Shown: positions 36,603-46,866, counted from the first letter of the stretch. The stretch: DNA of 64,000 nucleotides from Ophiostoma sp. CBS 140.51 (GCA_029298735.1 JANSLP010000036.1:113836-177835), one strand, 5' to 3'. Made by a program: numbers and translations. Notes: generated by a model from the sequence alone, not told the origin.

Positions 36603-38687
36603 ATGTTCGCCGTCCCAGGCTGGTCGATCTCGGCCGACAAGCTCAAGGCCGAGACCTTGAACAAGCCGACGACGCAGAAGCAAGAACCGGGCGTCAAGGG
36701 CCAGTCGACTAAGGGCACCGGTGCCAATGCGACGGCCCTTTTTGCTGAGCCCGCTGCCAAGAAGCGCAAGCGGGAGAAGGCCACCAAGGAGGCCGCCAAG
36801 GGTCCCGAGATTACGGGCAAGAACCTGGCCGAGATGTGGGAGCGCGTGATTGAGAAGCGCGATCCGACACAGCGCACAGAAGGCGGCGCGCCGCCGGCCA
36901 AGAAGTCGAGACGGAACAAGAAGGACAAGACGGAGGGTGGTTCTGAGGCGCCGACGAGCGAGCAGAAGACATTGAACGAGCCGAAGGAGTCTGCACCCAC
37001 CCAGGCCAAGACACCCGCCAAGGAGAGCGCAAAGCCTGCAAAGAAGGCCGAGACCAAGGCGCCCGTCGCCGAGGCACCGGTAGCCAACGAGAAGCCCGCA
37101 CAGTCGACGCCGAGCGGCAAGAAGGACAACAAGGAGAAGAAGGCCAAGGCTGTTGAGGCAGAGGTCGAGAAGGCGGTTGAGAGTACAACAAAGTCGGAGA
37201 AGAAGGAGAAGGCTGAGACGCCGGTGACAACCGAGAAGAAGGAGGCCAAGAAGGAGAAGAAGGAAAAGAAGGACAGGAAGAAGGCGCAGGATATCCAAAT
37301 GGAGGACGTCCCGGTTGCCACTGCCAACCCAAAAGAGCAGACGTCCAGCAAGAAGCAAAAGGCTGACAAGCCCAAGCTGGACAAGTCGGCTGCCTCTCCT
37401 GCTGCTACCGCCTCTCCTACTACTTCGACTGCTGTTGCTACCGTCGGCGCCGCCTCTCTTCCTCCCGCCGGCCCCAAGCTCACGCCTCTCCAAGCCTCCA
37501 TGCGCGCCAAGCTGGTGTCTGCCCGCTTCCGCCACCTCAACGAGACTCTCTACACCAACCCTTCGGCCGAGGCCCTCCGCCTCTTTGGCGAGTCCCCGGA
37601 TATGTTCCACGCCTACCACGAAGGCTTCCGGCAGCAGGTTTCGGTCTGGCCTGAGAATCCGGTCGACGGCTACGTTGCTGAGGTGCGCCGCCGGGCCGGC
37701 AAGGGTGCTTCTGGTGGCGGCGGCAAGTTTGGCGGTGGACGTGGTGGCCGTGGTGGCCGCGGAGGTCGTGGCGGTCGGGGCGGTTTTGGTGGCCACTTAA
37801 ACCGTGACCCCACCGATACTCTGCCCCGTACCCGTGGCCACTGCCGCCTCGCTGATATTGGCTGTGGTGACGCCCGCCTGGCCGCTTCGCTGGCCCCCGA
37901 CGCCGAGTCCCTACGCATCGAAGTCCTGAGCTTCGACCTGCACGCCGACCCCAACAACCCGTTCATTACTGCCGCTGCCGACGCTTCCGATCTGCCCCTG
38001 GGCCCTGGCTCGGTCGACGTCACCGTGTTCTGCCTGGCCCTCATGGGTACCAACTGGCTGACCTTTATTGAGGAGGCCTACCGCGTGCTGCGGTGGAAGG
38101 GCGAGCTGTGGGTGGCCGAGATCAAGAGCCGTTTTGCGGGTGGTGCCGAGATGCGTGCCCGTCTCAAGCAGAAGCAGCAGGCCAACCAAAAGGGCCCTGT
38201 GTCGCACAGTGTCGGTTTCCGGAGGAAGAACGGCATCAAGGGCGGCAAGAAGGCCGGCCAAGAAGAAGATGACCCGGATGTCGTGGCCGCTGCCATTGCC
38301 GAGACGGATGGCGCTGACGAGGGTGGCAGCACGGGTGCTACGGATGTGTCTGCATTTGTGCAGGCTCTGCGCCGGCGTGGTTTCGTCCTGGACGAGAGTA
38401 CTGCTGGTGACGATGAAGAGCAGTCTTCCAAGTCGAAGAACAGTGGCAAGCCTCCCGCAGTGGACCTGAGCAACAAGATGTTTGTCAAGATGCGCTTCAT
38501 CAAGGCGGCGCCGCCGACAGTTGGCAAGGAGGAGGTGATGCAGTCGCTCAACGGCGGTCGTGGTGGCGAGGGTGCTAAGAAGCCATCCGTCTTTGACGAC
38601 GACACCCCCGACCGGAACGCGGATCCCATGGCCGACCCAGCGCTGGAGGCCAAGATCCTCAAGCCGTGTGTGTACAAGCTGCGGTAG
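36603..38687 (+). CDS. RRP8: rRNA adenine-N1 methyltransferase Rrp8
   Basis: A single exon of 694 residues. Rrp8 is a nucleolar enzyme that methylates N1 of an adenine in large-subunit rRNA (A645 of yeast 25S) during ribosome biogenesis. It begins MFAVPGWSISADKLK, a typical start for fungal Rrp8. Residues 40-290 are a Lys/Glu/Ala-rich nucleolar-type tail with many KK pairs. The catalytic part starts near residue 292 (LTPLQASMRAKLVSARFRHL), followed by NETLYTNPSAEALRLF and QVSVWPENPVDGYVAEV. SAM motif I is ADIGCGDARLA from residue 417, and a later motif is VFCLALMGTNW. Two insertions interrupt the domain: a Gly/Arg-rich RGG segment at about residues 367-398, and an acidic/Ser-rich loop between YRVL-RWKGELWVAEIKSRF and the final MFVKMRFIKA strand. 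It converges with DDI1, with stops 339 bp apart; AATAAA-like signals lie near 38823. Confidence 0.97.
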   Translation: MFAVPGWSISADKLKAETLNKPTTQKQEPGVKGQSTKGTGANATALFAEPAAKKRKREKATKEAAKGPEITGKNLAEMWERVIEKRDPTQRTEGGAPPAKKSRRNKKDKTEGGSEAPTSEQKTLNEPKESAPTQAKTPAKESAKPAKKAETKAPVAEAPVANEKPAQSTPSGKKDNKEKKAKAVEAEVEKAVESTTKSEKKEKAETPVTTEKKEAKKEKKEKKDRKKAQDIQMEDVPVATANPKEQTSSKKQKADKPKLDKSAASPAATASPTTSTAVATVGAASLPPAGPKLTPLQASMRAKLVSARFRHLNETLYTNPSAEALRLFGESPDMFHAYHEGFRQQVSVWPENPVDGYVAEVRRRAGKGASGGGGKFGGGRGGRGGRGGRGGRGGFGGHLNRDPTDTLPRTRGHCRLADIGCGDARLAASLAPDAESLRIEVLSFDLHADPNNPFITAAADASDLPLGPGSVDVTVFCLALMGTNWLTFIEEAYRVLRWKGELWVAEIKSRFAGGAEMRARLKQKQQANQKGPVSHSVGFRRKNGIKGGKKAGQEEDDPDVVAAAIAETDGADEGGSTGATDVSAFVQALRRRGFVLDESTAGDDEEQSSKSKNSGKPPAVDLSNKMFVKMRFIKAAPPTVGKEEVMQSLNGGRGGEGAKKPSVFDDDTPDRNADPMADPALEAKILKPCVYKLR

Positions 38688-39026
38688 AGTGAGAGTGAGA
38701 AGTAAAGAGGATACTGTGCTATTTATGGCGTTCAAGGAGCATTTCATTTTGTAAAATACGGTAGATTTATAATATCAAAGGCACCGCATCAAACTCCAGT
38801 CACCTCATTGAAAGCTGGCATAAATAAATAAAAGTACTAAATTTAATTAAACGAAAGCAAACCCGCAGACCTAACCCGAGAAATTTCAATACCCGCCAAG
38901 TCAATATGGCCCCTATGCACACTCATTATGTCTGTTTTTGGTTTGATTTTCCTGTCCCTGTGAAGTAACTCTACGCTGTCGTGTATACAGTCGCTTATCT
39001 ATTACTCGTTTTTGTCAAAAACTCAC
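38688..39026. other. Convergent 3' flanks of RRP8 and DDI1
   Basis: This is AT-rich sequence between two convergent stops, containing AATAAATAAA near 38823. It is likely the polyadenylation region of RRP8. Confidence 0.6.
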
Positions 39027-40643
39027 TTAACCCTGGAACAGCAAGCTCGCTGCGTACTCCACGTTTCCACCCGTCGCCTGCAGAGACTGCACAGCAGCCT
39101 CCCGTGGGAATCCCAGCGCCATAAGCTGTTGGATGTCCTCTTCTTGGAAGCTGGGAGCACCTCCCGCAGGTGCTTGTGGTGGCCGCGCAGCAGCCGGTGC
39201 TGGTGCAGCAGGAAGTGGCCGTTGCTGAGTCTGAGGCTGGGCAGCTGCTGTGGCGGCAGCGGGCGTTGATGCTGCTGCTGCATCCTCGCCGCCCTCTTGA
39301 CCTTCCGGTCCAGACACAACTCCAGACCGCTGGCCAATCGTCGTCCCACTGGGGCCAGGGAGCGTCGGCTCCTCCGCCAGCGCCTCCTCCGAGTCCTTGG
39401 GAATGTCTGCCTCACCCAAGAAGGGGATCTCAACACCCTGGATAATCAGGCGGTCTTTGGCCAGGTCAATAGACGCCTGGTAGCGCCTCAGCATGTCGAG
39501 ACCGACCAGTAGGTCGACCGACTTGCCCTCCATGACTGTGAAGCTGCAGGGCAAAAAGAGGCTGCCAATCTTGATCTGTGCCGAGTGCACACGGCCGATA
39601 ATGGTGGCAGTGCCGACACCGCGGGCCACACCTGCAAAGCGCTTGTCCACGAGGCGCATGATGCCACAGGCCTCAGCGCAGCTGGGCGACATGATGGTCG
39701 CCTGCGCGCCAGAGTCCACCAGGGCCTTGACCTTGTAACCGTTCACCTCGACGTCGACGTACAGCATGTGCACGCGGCCAAACACTAAAATGCGTCAGTA
39801 ATAGTCCATTTTGAAAGGGGTAACAATGGGAGTGGGGGCCTACCCTCTGGATTGTGCTCCATGGCGTTTTGGAGGTTCTCCATGACGCGCTCCTGCCGGA
39901 TAATCTCCTCGATGCGGGCTTGCGCCTCAATGTCAAAGGGGTCCGCATTGAGCTGTGCAATCTGCCGTTGGCGGTCCTGACGCTCGCGGCGTTCCCGATC
40001 GTAGTTGTTGTTGAAGAACTGGGCAAACAGCTGCGGGTCGTCAATCACGGAAGCCAGCTGCGGCTGTTGGCGTATAGCCTCCTCCCGTAGACGAGGGTCC
40101 CCCAGAATCTGCAGCCGGATCACTTCGGGGTCCGGCTCGCCAGGTTGCCGCTGCCGGGCACCGCTTGGTGCAGCTCCACTTCTTGCAGCCGCTGCTGCTC
40201 CTGCTGCCGCCGCCGGCTGCTGTGACCCTCTCGCTCCTCCACTGCCTCCACCGCCTGAATTTCTCGGTTCGCGAATGTGCAGAGCAATCATGTCGCCATT
40301 AGTGACATGGAGTGCCTCGAGTGTCTGGGAGTTGTCGGTGATGAGGTTGCCATCGTGGTACAGGTGCTGGGCGCTGGGTGGAATGGTGGTCTCGGCTTCG
40401 ATGGAGCTCTGGAGCGTCTCGATGGTCATTTCTGGGTACACCTCAAGCGACAGGAGATCGGGCTCCTCGCTCTGTGGCTTCGATACGGTCACGGTGATTT
40501 GCCTGGACGGTTGGTGGAAACCATTTGTCAGCACGCGACACAAAACGACACAAAACGACACAAAAGACAAGTTGGAAGGTGAAGCAAAATTTGGAGTTAT
40601 GAGGGACAGAGTGAAGTATGTTGGGGTGCAGGGCATCTTACAT
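39027..40643 (-). CDS. DDI1: Ubiquitin-shuttle aspartyl protease Ddi1
   Basis: Exons are 40643-40642 (two coding bases), 40502-39844 and 39784-39027 (1419 nt, 472 residues). The start codon is assembled by splicing: AT at the end of the first exon, then GTAAGA, a 139-bp intron ending CAG, then G. This yields MQITVTVSKP, the usual Ddi1 start; no other ATG gives an intact ubiquitin-like fold. Domains in order: ubiquitin-like (1 to about 77), a Gln/Arg-rich helical linker, a retropepsin-like domain from about 222, and a C-terminal UBA of about 40 residues (DIQQLMALGFPREAAVQSL). The catalytic Asp is D244 in ALVDSGAQATIMS, followed by VDLLVGLDMLRRYQ. It carries ubiquitinated clients to the proteasome and cleaves heavily ubiquitinated substrates. 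The layout is complete for the family. The first intron holds a 10-bp tandem repeat. Confidence 0.96.
40536..40565 (+). repeat. 10-bp tandem repeat, three copies, in DDI1 intron 1
   Basis: Three perfect copies of CGACACAAAA lie inside the intron that splits the DDI1 start codon, 34 bases from the acceptor. In the gene's sense it reads as T-rich units, so it may act as an extended polypyrimidine tract. Confidence 0.8.
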
Positions 40644-42282
40644 TTTGGGCAAGCTGGTGCACAGGGCCGCAGTTCAAAAGTGAAGATAGAAAATGGAGTC
40701 GGTTTGAAGCTTCTCGATGCCAAAAGGCAAGCTGAGGTTCGGTCTATATTTCGATGTGAGGATGGAAGATTTGTCGAACGAGATCGAGCTTTGCTGGTGG
40801 TAAGAATGCCGAGCGTCGAACGATGGAGCTGAATACAAGATGAATAGGATGTGAAAAGTATCACAGAATATGTCTGGAGAAAAAGTGTCGTCCGTGACGG
40901 GAGGTGGGCGAAAGTGCAAGACGTGCTCTGCGGAAGGGCGGCGACAGAGGCAAACGGAAGCGTATGGAAACACAGCAAACTTCAATTGGCGGCGAGGCTT
41001 ACAAGTGACATTTAGCACGTTTAGAACAGTGAGCAAGCTTTCCGGCCTGAGTGAACAGCGGGAGCCCTAGCCAGTCGCTGCTCGTTGGTCGCACTTGCCT
41101 TTCGGGAGGACGACGAATTGGCTCGCCTGCCTGGTAACTTTGCGGCAGGTGCGGCGGGGAGCCTGTGAAGGGCGAGGGATGCATGGGCCAGGCCTATTCT
41201 CATGGCTAACAGGGGTTGCGGTGCCTTCCGAACGGAGAAGGCGGGGTCTAGACTTGCGCATTTGATGGGCAAGAGGCTGAACAGAGACGACAGCCTCAAG
41301 GAAGGAGCGACTTTCAAGTCAACAATGGCAGACTAGATTTTGAGATTTAAAGTGATCGGGCCTACTCGTTGTGACAAGCTGGCTTTTACACAAGGGATAC
41401 TTGAAAATGCCATTTCAGTGAACTAACAAGTGCTTTTGACACTTCACGAGGCCCAGCAAAACCCACCCAGCTCTTTACCACAGCAACGAGGGAAATCCCT
41501 TACATCTAGCCAAGGCAAGGAGATGAGAATAGAAAATTCATGCACTGATGCTTCACGGGGTCGTCGAGTTTTACATTGACGCTTTGTCTTTGTCCCTACT
41601 TTTGCCCCAATGCGTGGCCTTTCGTGACGTGCGGCAATGAGCGTTTGCCAGCAAAGCTGCCAGTGCCTGATTGGCAAGGCAAGATCGAAGCGTGGCAGTG
41701 CGTGGATTTGCATCAGAATGAGTGAATGGCAGCGACCAGCCAGACCAAGGCAGGGAAGGAAGGAATGGCTGGGTGGGGCAGGACGCCGCCAGCGCTCGCG
41801 CCTTCCTTTGCCGCTCCGCTCTTTCCGCCCCTCCTAGCGCACAAACACACGCTTTTTTCTGCCCTTTCCTGCCCTTTCCTGCCCAACCATCTGAAAATCG
41901 AGTCACAGACCGCCGCGCGCTATTCTGCAGAGCCATGCGGTGTACGCCGTAGTGTGTGACTCGCTCCTTCCGCTGTTTCGTTTCGTTCTTTCCTCACTGA
42001 CCCGAGCCTGTTCCGGCTACTTCGTACCTTCTCTTCTTTCCCTGCTTTCTAATACATAACATCTCGGCTGTCTGGTTCGACTCCCATTCTCTTCGTCTCA
42101 AACCCTCGAAAGGGAAGACGCATTTTTACCGACCTCAACAACCAACATCTCTTACTCATACACATCACCTCGACTTCTTCACACTACACAGTGTATCCTC
42201 CTACCGACGCTGCGGCCATGTCCCGCCCCCGACCGCCGTTTGCCACCTCTCCTCTCTCCATGTCGAGTTAACCGCCGACGCC
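40644..42282. promoter_or_regulatory. Divergent promoter region of DDI1 and the NYN-domain gene
   Basis: This is 1.6 kb between the divergent starts. The right 300 bases are C/T-rich with CAACAACC blocks, a typical fungal leader, and contain an upstream open frame (listed separately). No other gene is supported. Confidence 0.6.
42218..42271 (+). promoter_or_regulatory. Upstream open reading frame of the NYN-domain gene
   Basis: This is a 17-codon frame (MSRPRPPFATSPLSMSS) with ATG in GGCCATGTC context. It ends in TAA only 11 bases before the main ATG at 42283. It would be translated first by scanning ribosomes if the transcript starts in the C/T-rich leader, and could reduce or regulate the main product. 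Confidence 0.5.
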
Positions 42283-43935
42283 ATGATCGCTCTCTCAACT
42301 ACTATACCACAACCATTACCGGACGCCGGCGGTAGGCAGCAAGATGTCTCACCGCCGGCTTCCGTACGCCCACCCTCGCCAAAGCTGGGCAATTTCTCCT
42401 CCATTTTCGACGATTGGCCCGGCGGTTTCTCGTCGACAATCGACCAACCTACTTCTTCTTCGTCTGTGATCTCGGGCGATCCCGTGAAGTCTCTGCTTAC
42501 TTCCGATGCCGTTGTCACCTCTGTGTCGGCTGGCTCGACGGCCAACGTCCCTCGCGGGTCTGCCTTCAACATGGGCTTCCTGAGCGGCCTCGACTTCTCG
42601 ACTATCGAGTCTCCCAGCGGAACGCCTGGCTCTCTTCTTCTCGACACCATCTCTGAGGATGGGAGTGGTGAAGACGATGAGGACAAGGCGGGCGACGAGG
42701 AGAACCGTGGTGCAGGCATTCTTTTGTCCGGTCCGAACGGTCTTTTCTCGGCTGCCATGGACGACGTTGTTATCGCTTCGCCGTCCACCTCGCCGCCGAC
42801 GTCTGTTGCAGCAGTTACAGCCAAAGCTGTGGCCGCTGTGGCTGCTGCGACCACGCCAGCTCGACCGATTTCGATCCTGAAGTCGCCCAAGCGCACGCCT
42901 GGTCCTTTCGGCACGCCCACCGGCAAGACGGGCTTCAACCAGGCCCTTACCCAATATAACTTGCCCTACCCGCTTCCCTCCTCGATGCTTCTTTCGTCCC
43001 CGCTAGGCGCTTCGCCGATTTTGCCCAACTTCAACCATCCCATCCAGCCTCTGTCCTGGCACAGCAAGGAGGAGAAGCTGAAAACGCTTGAGTTGAAGCT
43101 CAAGCCCGAATACAAGCGGGATCGCTCTCTGCGGTTCCCGGGAGCGTCCGAAGAGGCTTCCAACATTCACGTCTTTGTGGACCTCTCCAACATTGTCATT
43201 GGATTTTACAACCGGATTAAGATCGACCGTGGTTTTCCCCAGGAAAAGAAAATGACGGCTCCGCCCTTCTTCTTCAATGCCTTCGCTCGCATCCTCGAGC
43301 GCAACCGGCCTGCCGCCCGACTCATTACTGCAGGTTCTGTCCCTGAATACAACAACAAGGCGAAGTGGCCATCATACATGCGCCAGGCCGAGGAACTGGG
43401 CTACGAGATGAACATTCTCGGCCGTGTCGCCAAGCCTGCCATTCCGTCACCTAAGCTGAAGCCTACAAACAAGTATTACAACAACAATTTTAACAACAAC
43501 GGCAACTATGGCCACAAGAAGAGCACAAGCCGGGGCAAGAACAACTACGACGGACACAACTCGTCGTTTGCTGATATTTACTCTTCCGACGACGGATATA
43601 GCTCACCCCCACCCTTGCCGAGCTCAACCAAAATCGGCGAGCAGGCCGTTGACGAAATCTTGCACCTCAAGATGTGCCACAGTGTCCTGGATCACGACGC
43701 CGGTACCATAGTCCTAGCTACCGGTGATGCGGCCGAGGCCGAGTTCTCCGATGGTTTCCTCAAGCACGTCGAACGTGCATTGGGCCGCGGCTGGTGCGTC
43801 GAGCTGCTTTCCTGGAAGATGGGAATCTCGAACGCCTGGCGCGAGCTGGAGCGGAAGCAAAAGGGGACTGGCCGGTTCCGTATCATCGAGCTGGATAAGT
43901 ACGCCGAGGATCTTCTGGACATGACCATCGATTGA
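42283..43935 (+). CDS. NYN (PIN-like) domain protein, putative RNA-binding nuclease
   Basis: A single exon of 550 residues. Residues 1-290 are Ser/Pro/Ala-rich and disordered, with SILKSPKRTPGPFGTP near 205-220. The NYN fold starts at about residue 295 with IHVFVDLSNIVIGFYNRIK; D300 is the first acidic position and N303 follows. ARLITAGSVPEYNNKAKW is the second strand and helix. A basic and Asn-rich insertion of about 60 residues separates this from AVDEILHLKMCHSVLDH. Then comes the acidic strand TIVLATGDAAEAEFSDGFLK (D482 and later acids) and the helix and strand GWCVELLSWKMGISNAW. These acids form the metal site in NYN/PIN nucleases, so RNase activity is plausible but not proven. No gene name is given because I cannot match a characterised fungal protein. 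It converges with the SET gene. Confidence 0.88.
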   Translation: MIALSTTIPQPLPDAGGRQQDVSPPASVRPPSPKLGNFSSIFDDWPGGFSSTIDQPTSSSSVISGDPVKSLLTSDAVVTSVSAGSTANVPRGSAFNMGFLSGLDFSTIESPSGTPGSLLLDTISEDGSGEDDEDKAGDEENRGAGILLSGPNGLFSAAMDDVVIASPSTSPPTSVAAVTAKAVAAVAAATTPARPISILKSPKRTPGPFGTPTGKTGFNQALTQYNLPYPLPSSMLLSSPLGASPILPNFNHPIQPLSWHSKEEKLKTLELKLKPEYKRDRSLRFPGASEEASNIHVFVDLSNIVIGFYNRIKIDRGFPQEKKMTAPPFFFNAFARILERNRPAARLITAGSVPEYNNKAKWPSYMRQAEELGYEMNILGRVAKPAIPSPKLKPTNKYYNNNFNNNGNYGHKKSTSRGKNNYDGHNSSFADIYSSDDGYSSPPPLPSSTKIGEQAVDEILHLKMCHSVLDHDAGTIVLATGDAAEAEFSDGFLKHVERALGRGWCVELLSWKMGISNAWRELERKQKGTGRFRIIELDKYAEDLLDMTID

Positions 43936-44876
43936 TGTGTTGCTTCTTTCTCATTTAACCCTTCTCTTCCCGTGGCATCAAGTTGTCAAACCTTTCTGCA
44001 TTTCTTTTTTTTTATGCTTTTGTTTGTTTTCTCTTCATTTATTTCCTTGTCCAGTCCACCGCAAGGTTGGCCTTTTCATCGTTATATCCCAGCAGAGCAC
44101 CACAACATCATTCTTCCCACATTGCTTCCGAAAGGACAACAGGGAATTTAATGGTATGAGGCTAGGATATCAGAGTTTACACTTATACGTACGCTTCTGC
44201 TCCTTGACTCTCTCTTTATCTTCTCTTTCTTCACTCGCCACCGTCTTACGATTGCTGGCGATGTTGAACAAGGGTATGCCCATATTTTGAGTGGCATTAA
44301 TTCGTGGTTGCTTCTGTCTGGGATTCGTTTTTCTTCTTTGCTCTCATTCTTGTTTACGTGCATTTTTATGTCTTATTCTTATTTCATCATCTTCATGTTG
44401 ATTTTCATAGTTACTTTCTTGCATTCACGCATTTGCTATTACTACATATTTTTACAATTGCATTCATGTCCTTTTCCAGCTTTCAGCTTTCGCAGCCCTC
44501 CTTTATTTTTATCTCCTGTCACCTCATGTATTTTTGTTGAGGGACGCCGTTTAGGGACTGCTTTCTGGGCAAGCCGACTTGGGCATGGGCATATGTTATG
44601 TGTTTTTGGATGCGCTGCCAATTGTTGCAGTTCTGGTTTTCTGACTTCTTTTCAGAGCATTGCTTATGTGGCTACTATTATGAAATGATCACGACCTTGT
44701 TTTCTTTTGCTTATCAAACTTTTTGCTTGCTTTTTTTTTGGTTTACTACGAATACGATATTATGATTTTGAATTTGCACACCCACTGCCGTCTTTCAACT
44801 GTGATTTTATGTTTTCTGTCCACTTTGAAATATCCTTGACCTTGCGCTCTTGCTCAAGTGCTCCCCTCCACCCCAT
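43936..44876. other. Convergent 3' region of the NYN and SET genes
   Basis: This is T-rich on the plus strand, with long runs of T and CT, matching a long 3' untranslated region of the NYN-domain gene. No gene is seen. Confidence 0.5.
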
Positions 44877-46402
44877 TTAAAAGAAGTCTTCCAGAGAATC
44901 CTCCATGGCCGCCTCGTCCGCTTCGTCACGCTCCCGCTGGAGCCGCTCCGCCTGGTCGGCCTTGCGCGCCTGCTCCACAAACGACAAGAACCACCGCGCC
45001 GCGACCAGCTGCGTGTCGTCCACACTGTCAAACCGCTCCCAGGCTTCCAAAGCCAAGCGGCCAAACTTGTCGGCCTGGTTGAAATTACGCATGTCCAGGT
45101 GAATTGAGGCGACAATGTCGTACATTTCGGCATGCAGTGGCGTCACGCCCTCGGCTTCGGTCGTTTCTTGCAAAGTCTCGGCCGTCAGCAAAGCCAGGTC
45201 GTACTCGCCGTTGCGGCTGGCCTGCACGAGTGTGGACTGGAGCTTGCGCATATCGCGGCGACGATCTTCGGACAGTGTCATGGCATCCGGGTCGGCGCGG
45301 CAGAGGGAGCAGGTGCAGTTGAAGTGCCAGTTGTTCTGGAGGAAGAGGCGGCGCTCGGTGCGGGACTGGGTGAGCTGGGCGTCTGCAAAGAGAGGTTGGT
45401 TAGTATGGGCGACACAATATGTTAAAAGCGTCTCTAGAATGTGGGTGCCACTCACAGCTGATAGTGATCTCCTCGCCTGGCTGGATATCACGGTAGGCTA
45501 CGATCTCAATAGAGAGGGTGCGGTGCGAGAAGCGGTAGTAAGCACTGTGTCGTCAGAACGGACTCTTTTGTCTCTCAAGAGATATATTGGACTCACTTCG
45601 GGTTGCAGGCATGGTTAATCCGGGACAGCTCCGGGTAGAGGCCCAAGTGCAGCTGGTTCATTCCCAGTGCCAGGCTGATTGTGTTGGTGCCCAGGATCGC
45701 ATCGATAACATCGCCACCTGTGCTCGTTGCCAGCGCATACACCCGCTTCTGAGTTGCTTCAGGCAGTTGCGATAGTCCCCGTCGGATCAGTCGGCGACGC
45801 GGCAGCGGCTCCGCATCCTCCAAAAAGGCCTTGCTCAAGAGCATGGCCGGCAGGTCCAACATGGCAATCTCACCCTGTGCAATCTTGCGCTTCGCCACGA
45901 CACCGAGCCCTTTTCCGGGGGTCGGTTTGATCGTGTAGGCGCCGTTGACAGGGCCCGGAACAAACTCCCGCTGGCGTGACCCGCCATAGTACGGCCGGTC
46001 CTCGAGAGCGTCTGCGCTGACCACATCGGCAGCGATCTCGGGTGCCGTTAACAAACTCAGGCCATGTAGTCCGCCCAGCATAGAGTCCGCGTATAAGCAG
46101 TACCGGATATCATAGCCCTTTCGAGGGGTGCCCTCACTGCCCTTGGCTTTGAGACAGCGGACGGGGTGTGTCCAAGGGTAGCGCGGCGGGTTGCGGTAGG
46201 GACGGATGCGTTTGATATCGGTCTGAGGCGGTGGGCAGTGGTTATAGACGGTGCGCGTGAAGGGGTTGATGGCCTGGACAAGGCATGTTCCTGGGACGGA
46301 AGGCTCGATGACGCGAACCTGGGTTGCTGGTGCGGCCTGAACAAGGAGTGGCGATGCAAGAAGCAGCAAAAGGCCCGTGGCCGACGTTTGATGGCCGAAC
46401 AT
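44877..46402 (-). CDS. SET-domain protein with N-terminal signal sequence
   Basis: Exons are 46402-45597, 45544-45456 and 45382-44877 (1401 nt, 466 residues). Residues 1-24 (MFGHQTSATG then LLLLLASPLLVQA) form a clear signal peptide with an AxA-type cleavage site. The SET domain spans about 160-300: GKGLGVVAKRKIAQGEIAML opens it, NHACNPN at 263-269 is the SAM/lysine-channel knot, and PGEEITISY closes it. A zinc-type cluster CTCSLC follows at 321-326 (C321, C323, C326). The C-terminal 140 residues look helical, with TPR-like spacing, and end in an acidic tail. SET proteins with secretion signals form an expanded, little-studied group in Pezizomycotina (SET5-like in databases). Protein-lysine methylation in the secretory path or outside the cell is an inference. 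Confidence 0.92.
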
Positions 46403-46801
46403 GGTGAGATGGTGACAGCGAGGAGTAAAGTAAGACAGCTTCGAGTCGATTTCGTGTGGTTAAGACAAGAACAAAATCCTCGTCTTGCTACCTTTGATTA
46501 CGAAGGAAGCTGCAATACTGCGAGATCGCGACACATGCATCCATTTGATGGGATGCATTGGGTGACAAAGTGTGGCAATAACACGCTGTCCAGAAAGCTG
46601 GCAGCGGCCATTGTGTCTATCATTATGTCACATCTCCTAAGACGATATATTAAATTTATGCTTCTCTCCTCCTGCCACCTTTCATTCGCGCCGAATCTGG
46701 GGAAACAATCACAAAAAAGGCACAAATCGGGACGCGGGCGGCAGCGGAAAATATCCGGCGGGTAAAGAAGGGCTCCCACTCCACGCACGACATCAAACAC
46801 C
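46403..46801. promoter_or_regulatory. Upstream region of the SET gene
   Basis: This is 399 bases between the SET-gene start and the tRNA-like unit. It presumably holds the SET promoter (minus strand). No TATA-like element or gene is convincing. Confidence 0.5.
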
Positions 46802-46866
46802 GGCCCCTTGGCCTAATGGTAAGGCGTTGCTTTCCGGTGGCAAAGATTCTGGGTTCCAGTCCCGTG
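46802..46866 (+). pseudogene. tRNA-Arg(CCG) relic lacking its 3' acceptor strand
   Basis: A cloverleaf can be drawn up to the T arm. Acceptor 5' strand GGCCCCT; D stem GCCT/AGGC with an AATGGTA loop; anticodon stem TTGCT/GGCAA with loop TTCCGGT, anticodon CCG at 46834-46836; T arm CTGGG/CCCGT with loop TTCCAGT. The internal A box (TGGCCTAATGG) matches the consensus and the B box (GGTTCCAGTCC) differs at one base. The last T-stem pair is C-T, and the expected AGGGGCC acceptor strand is replaced by GAAAAGA. It therefore cannot be a normal charged tRNA. It is either a truncated pseudogene or the head of a tRNA-derived element. Confidence 0.65.

Noticed and set aside
42074..42084. Perfect tRNA B-box GGTTCGACTCC
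   Set aside because: No A box or cloverleaf can be formed around it. It lies in the C/T-rich leader of the NYN gene.
42239..42247. GGTGGCAAA proteasome element (minus strand) upstream of the NYN gene; another at 46836-46844
   Set aside because: Neither lies near the proteasome gene. The second is simply the anticodon stem of the tRNA relic, and the element is a yeast feature not established in filamentous fungi.
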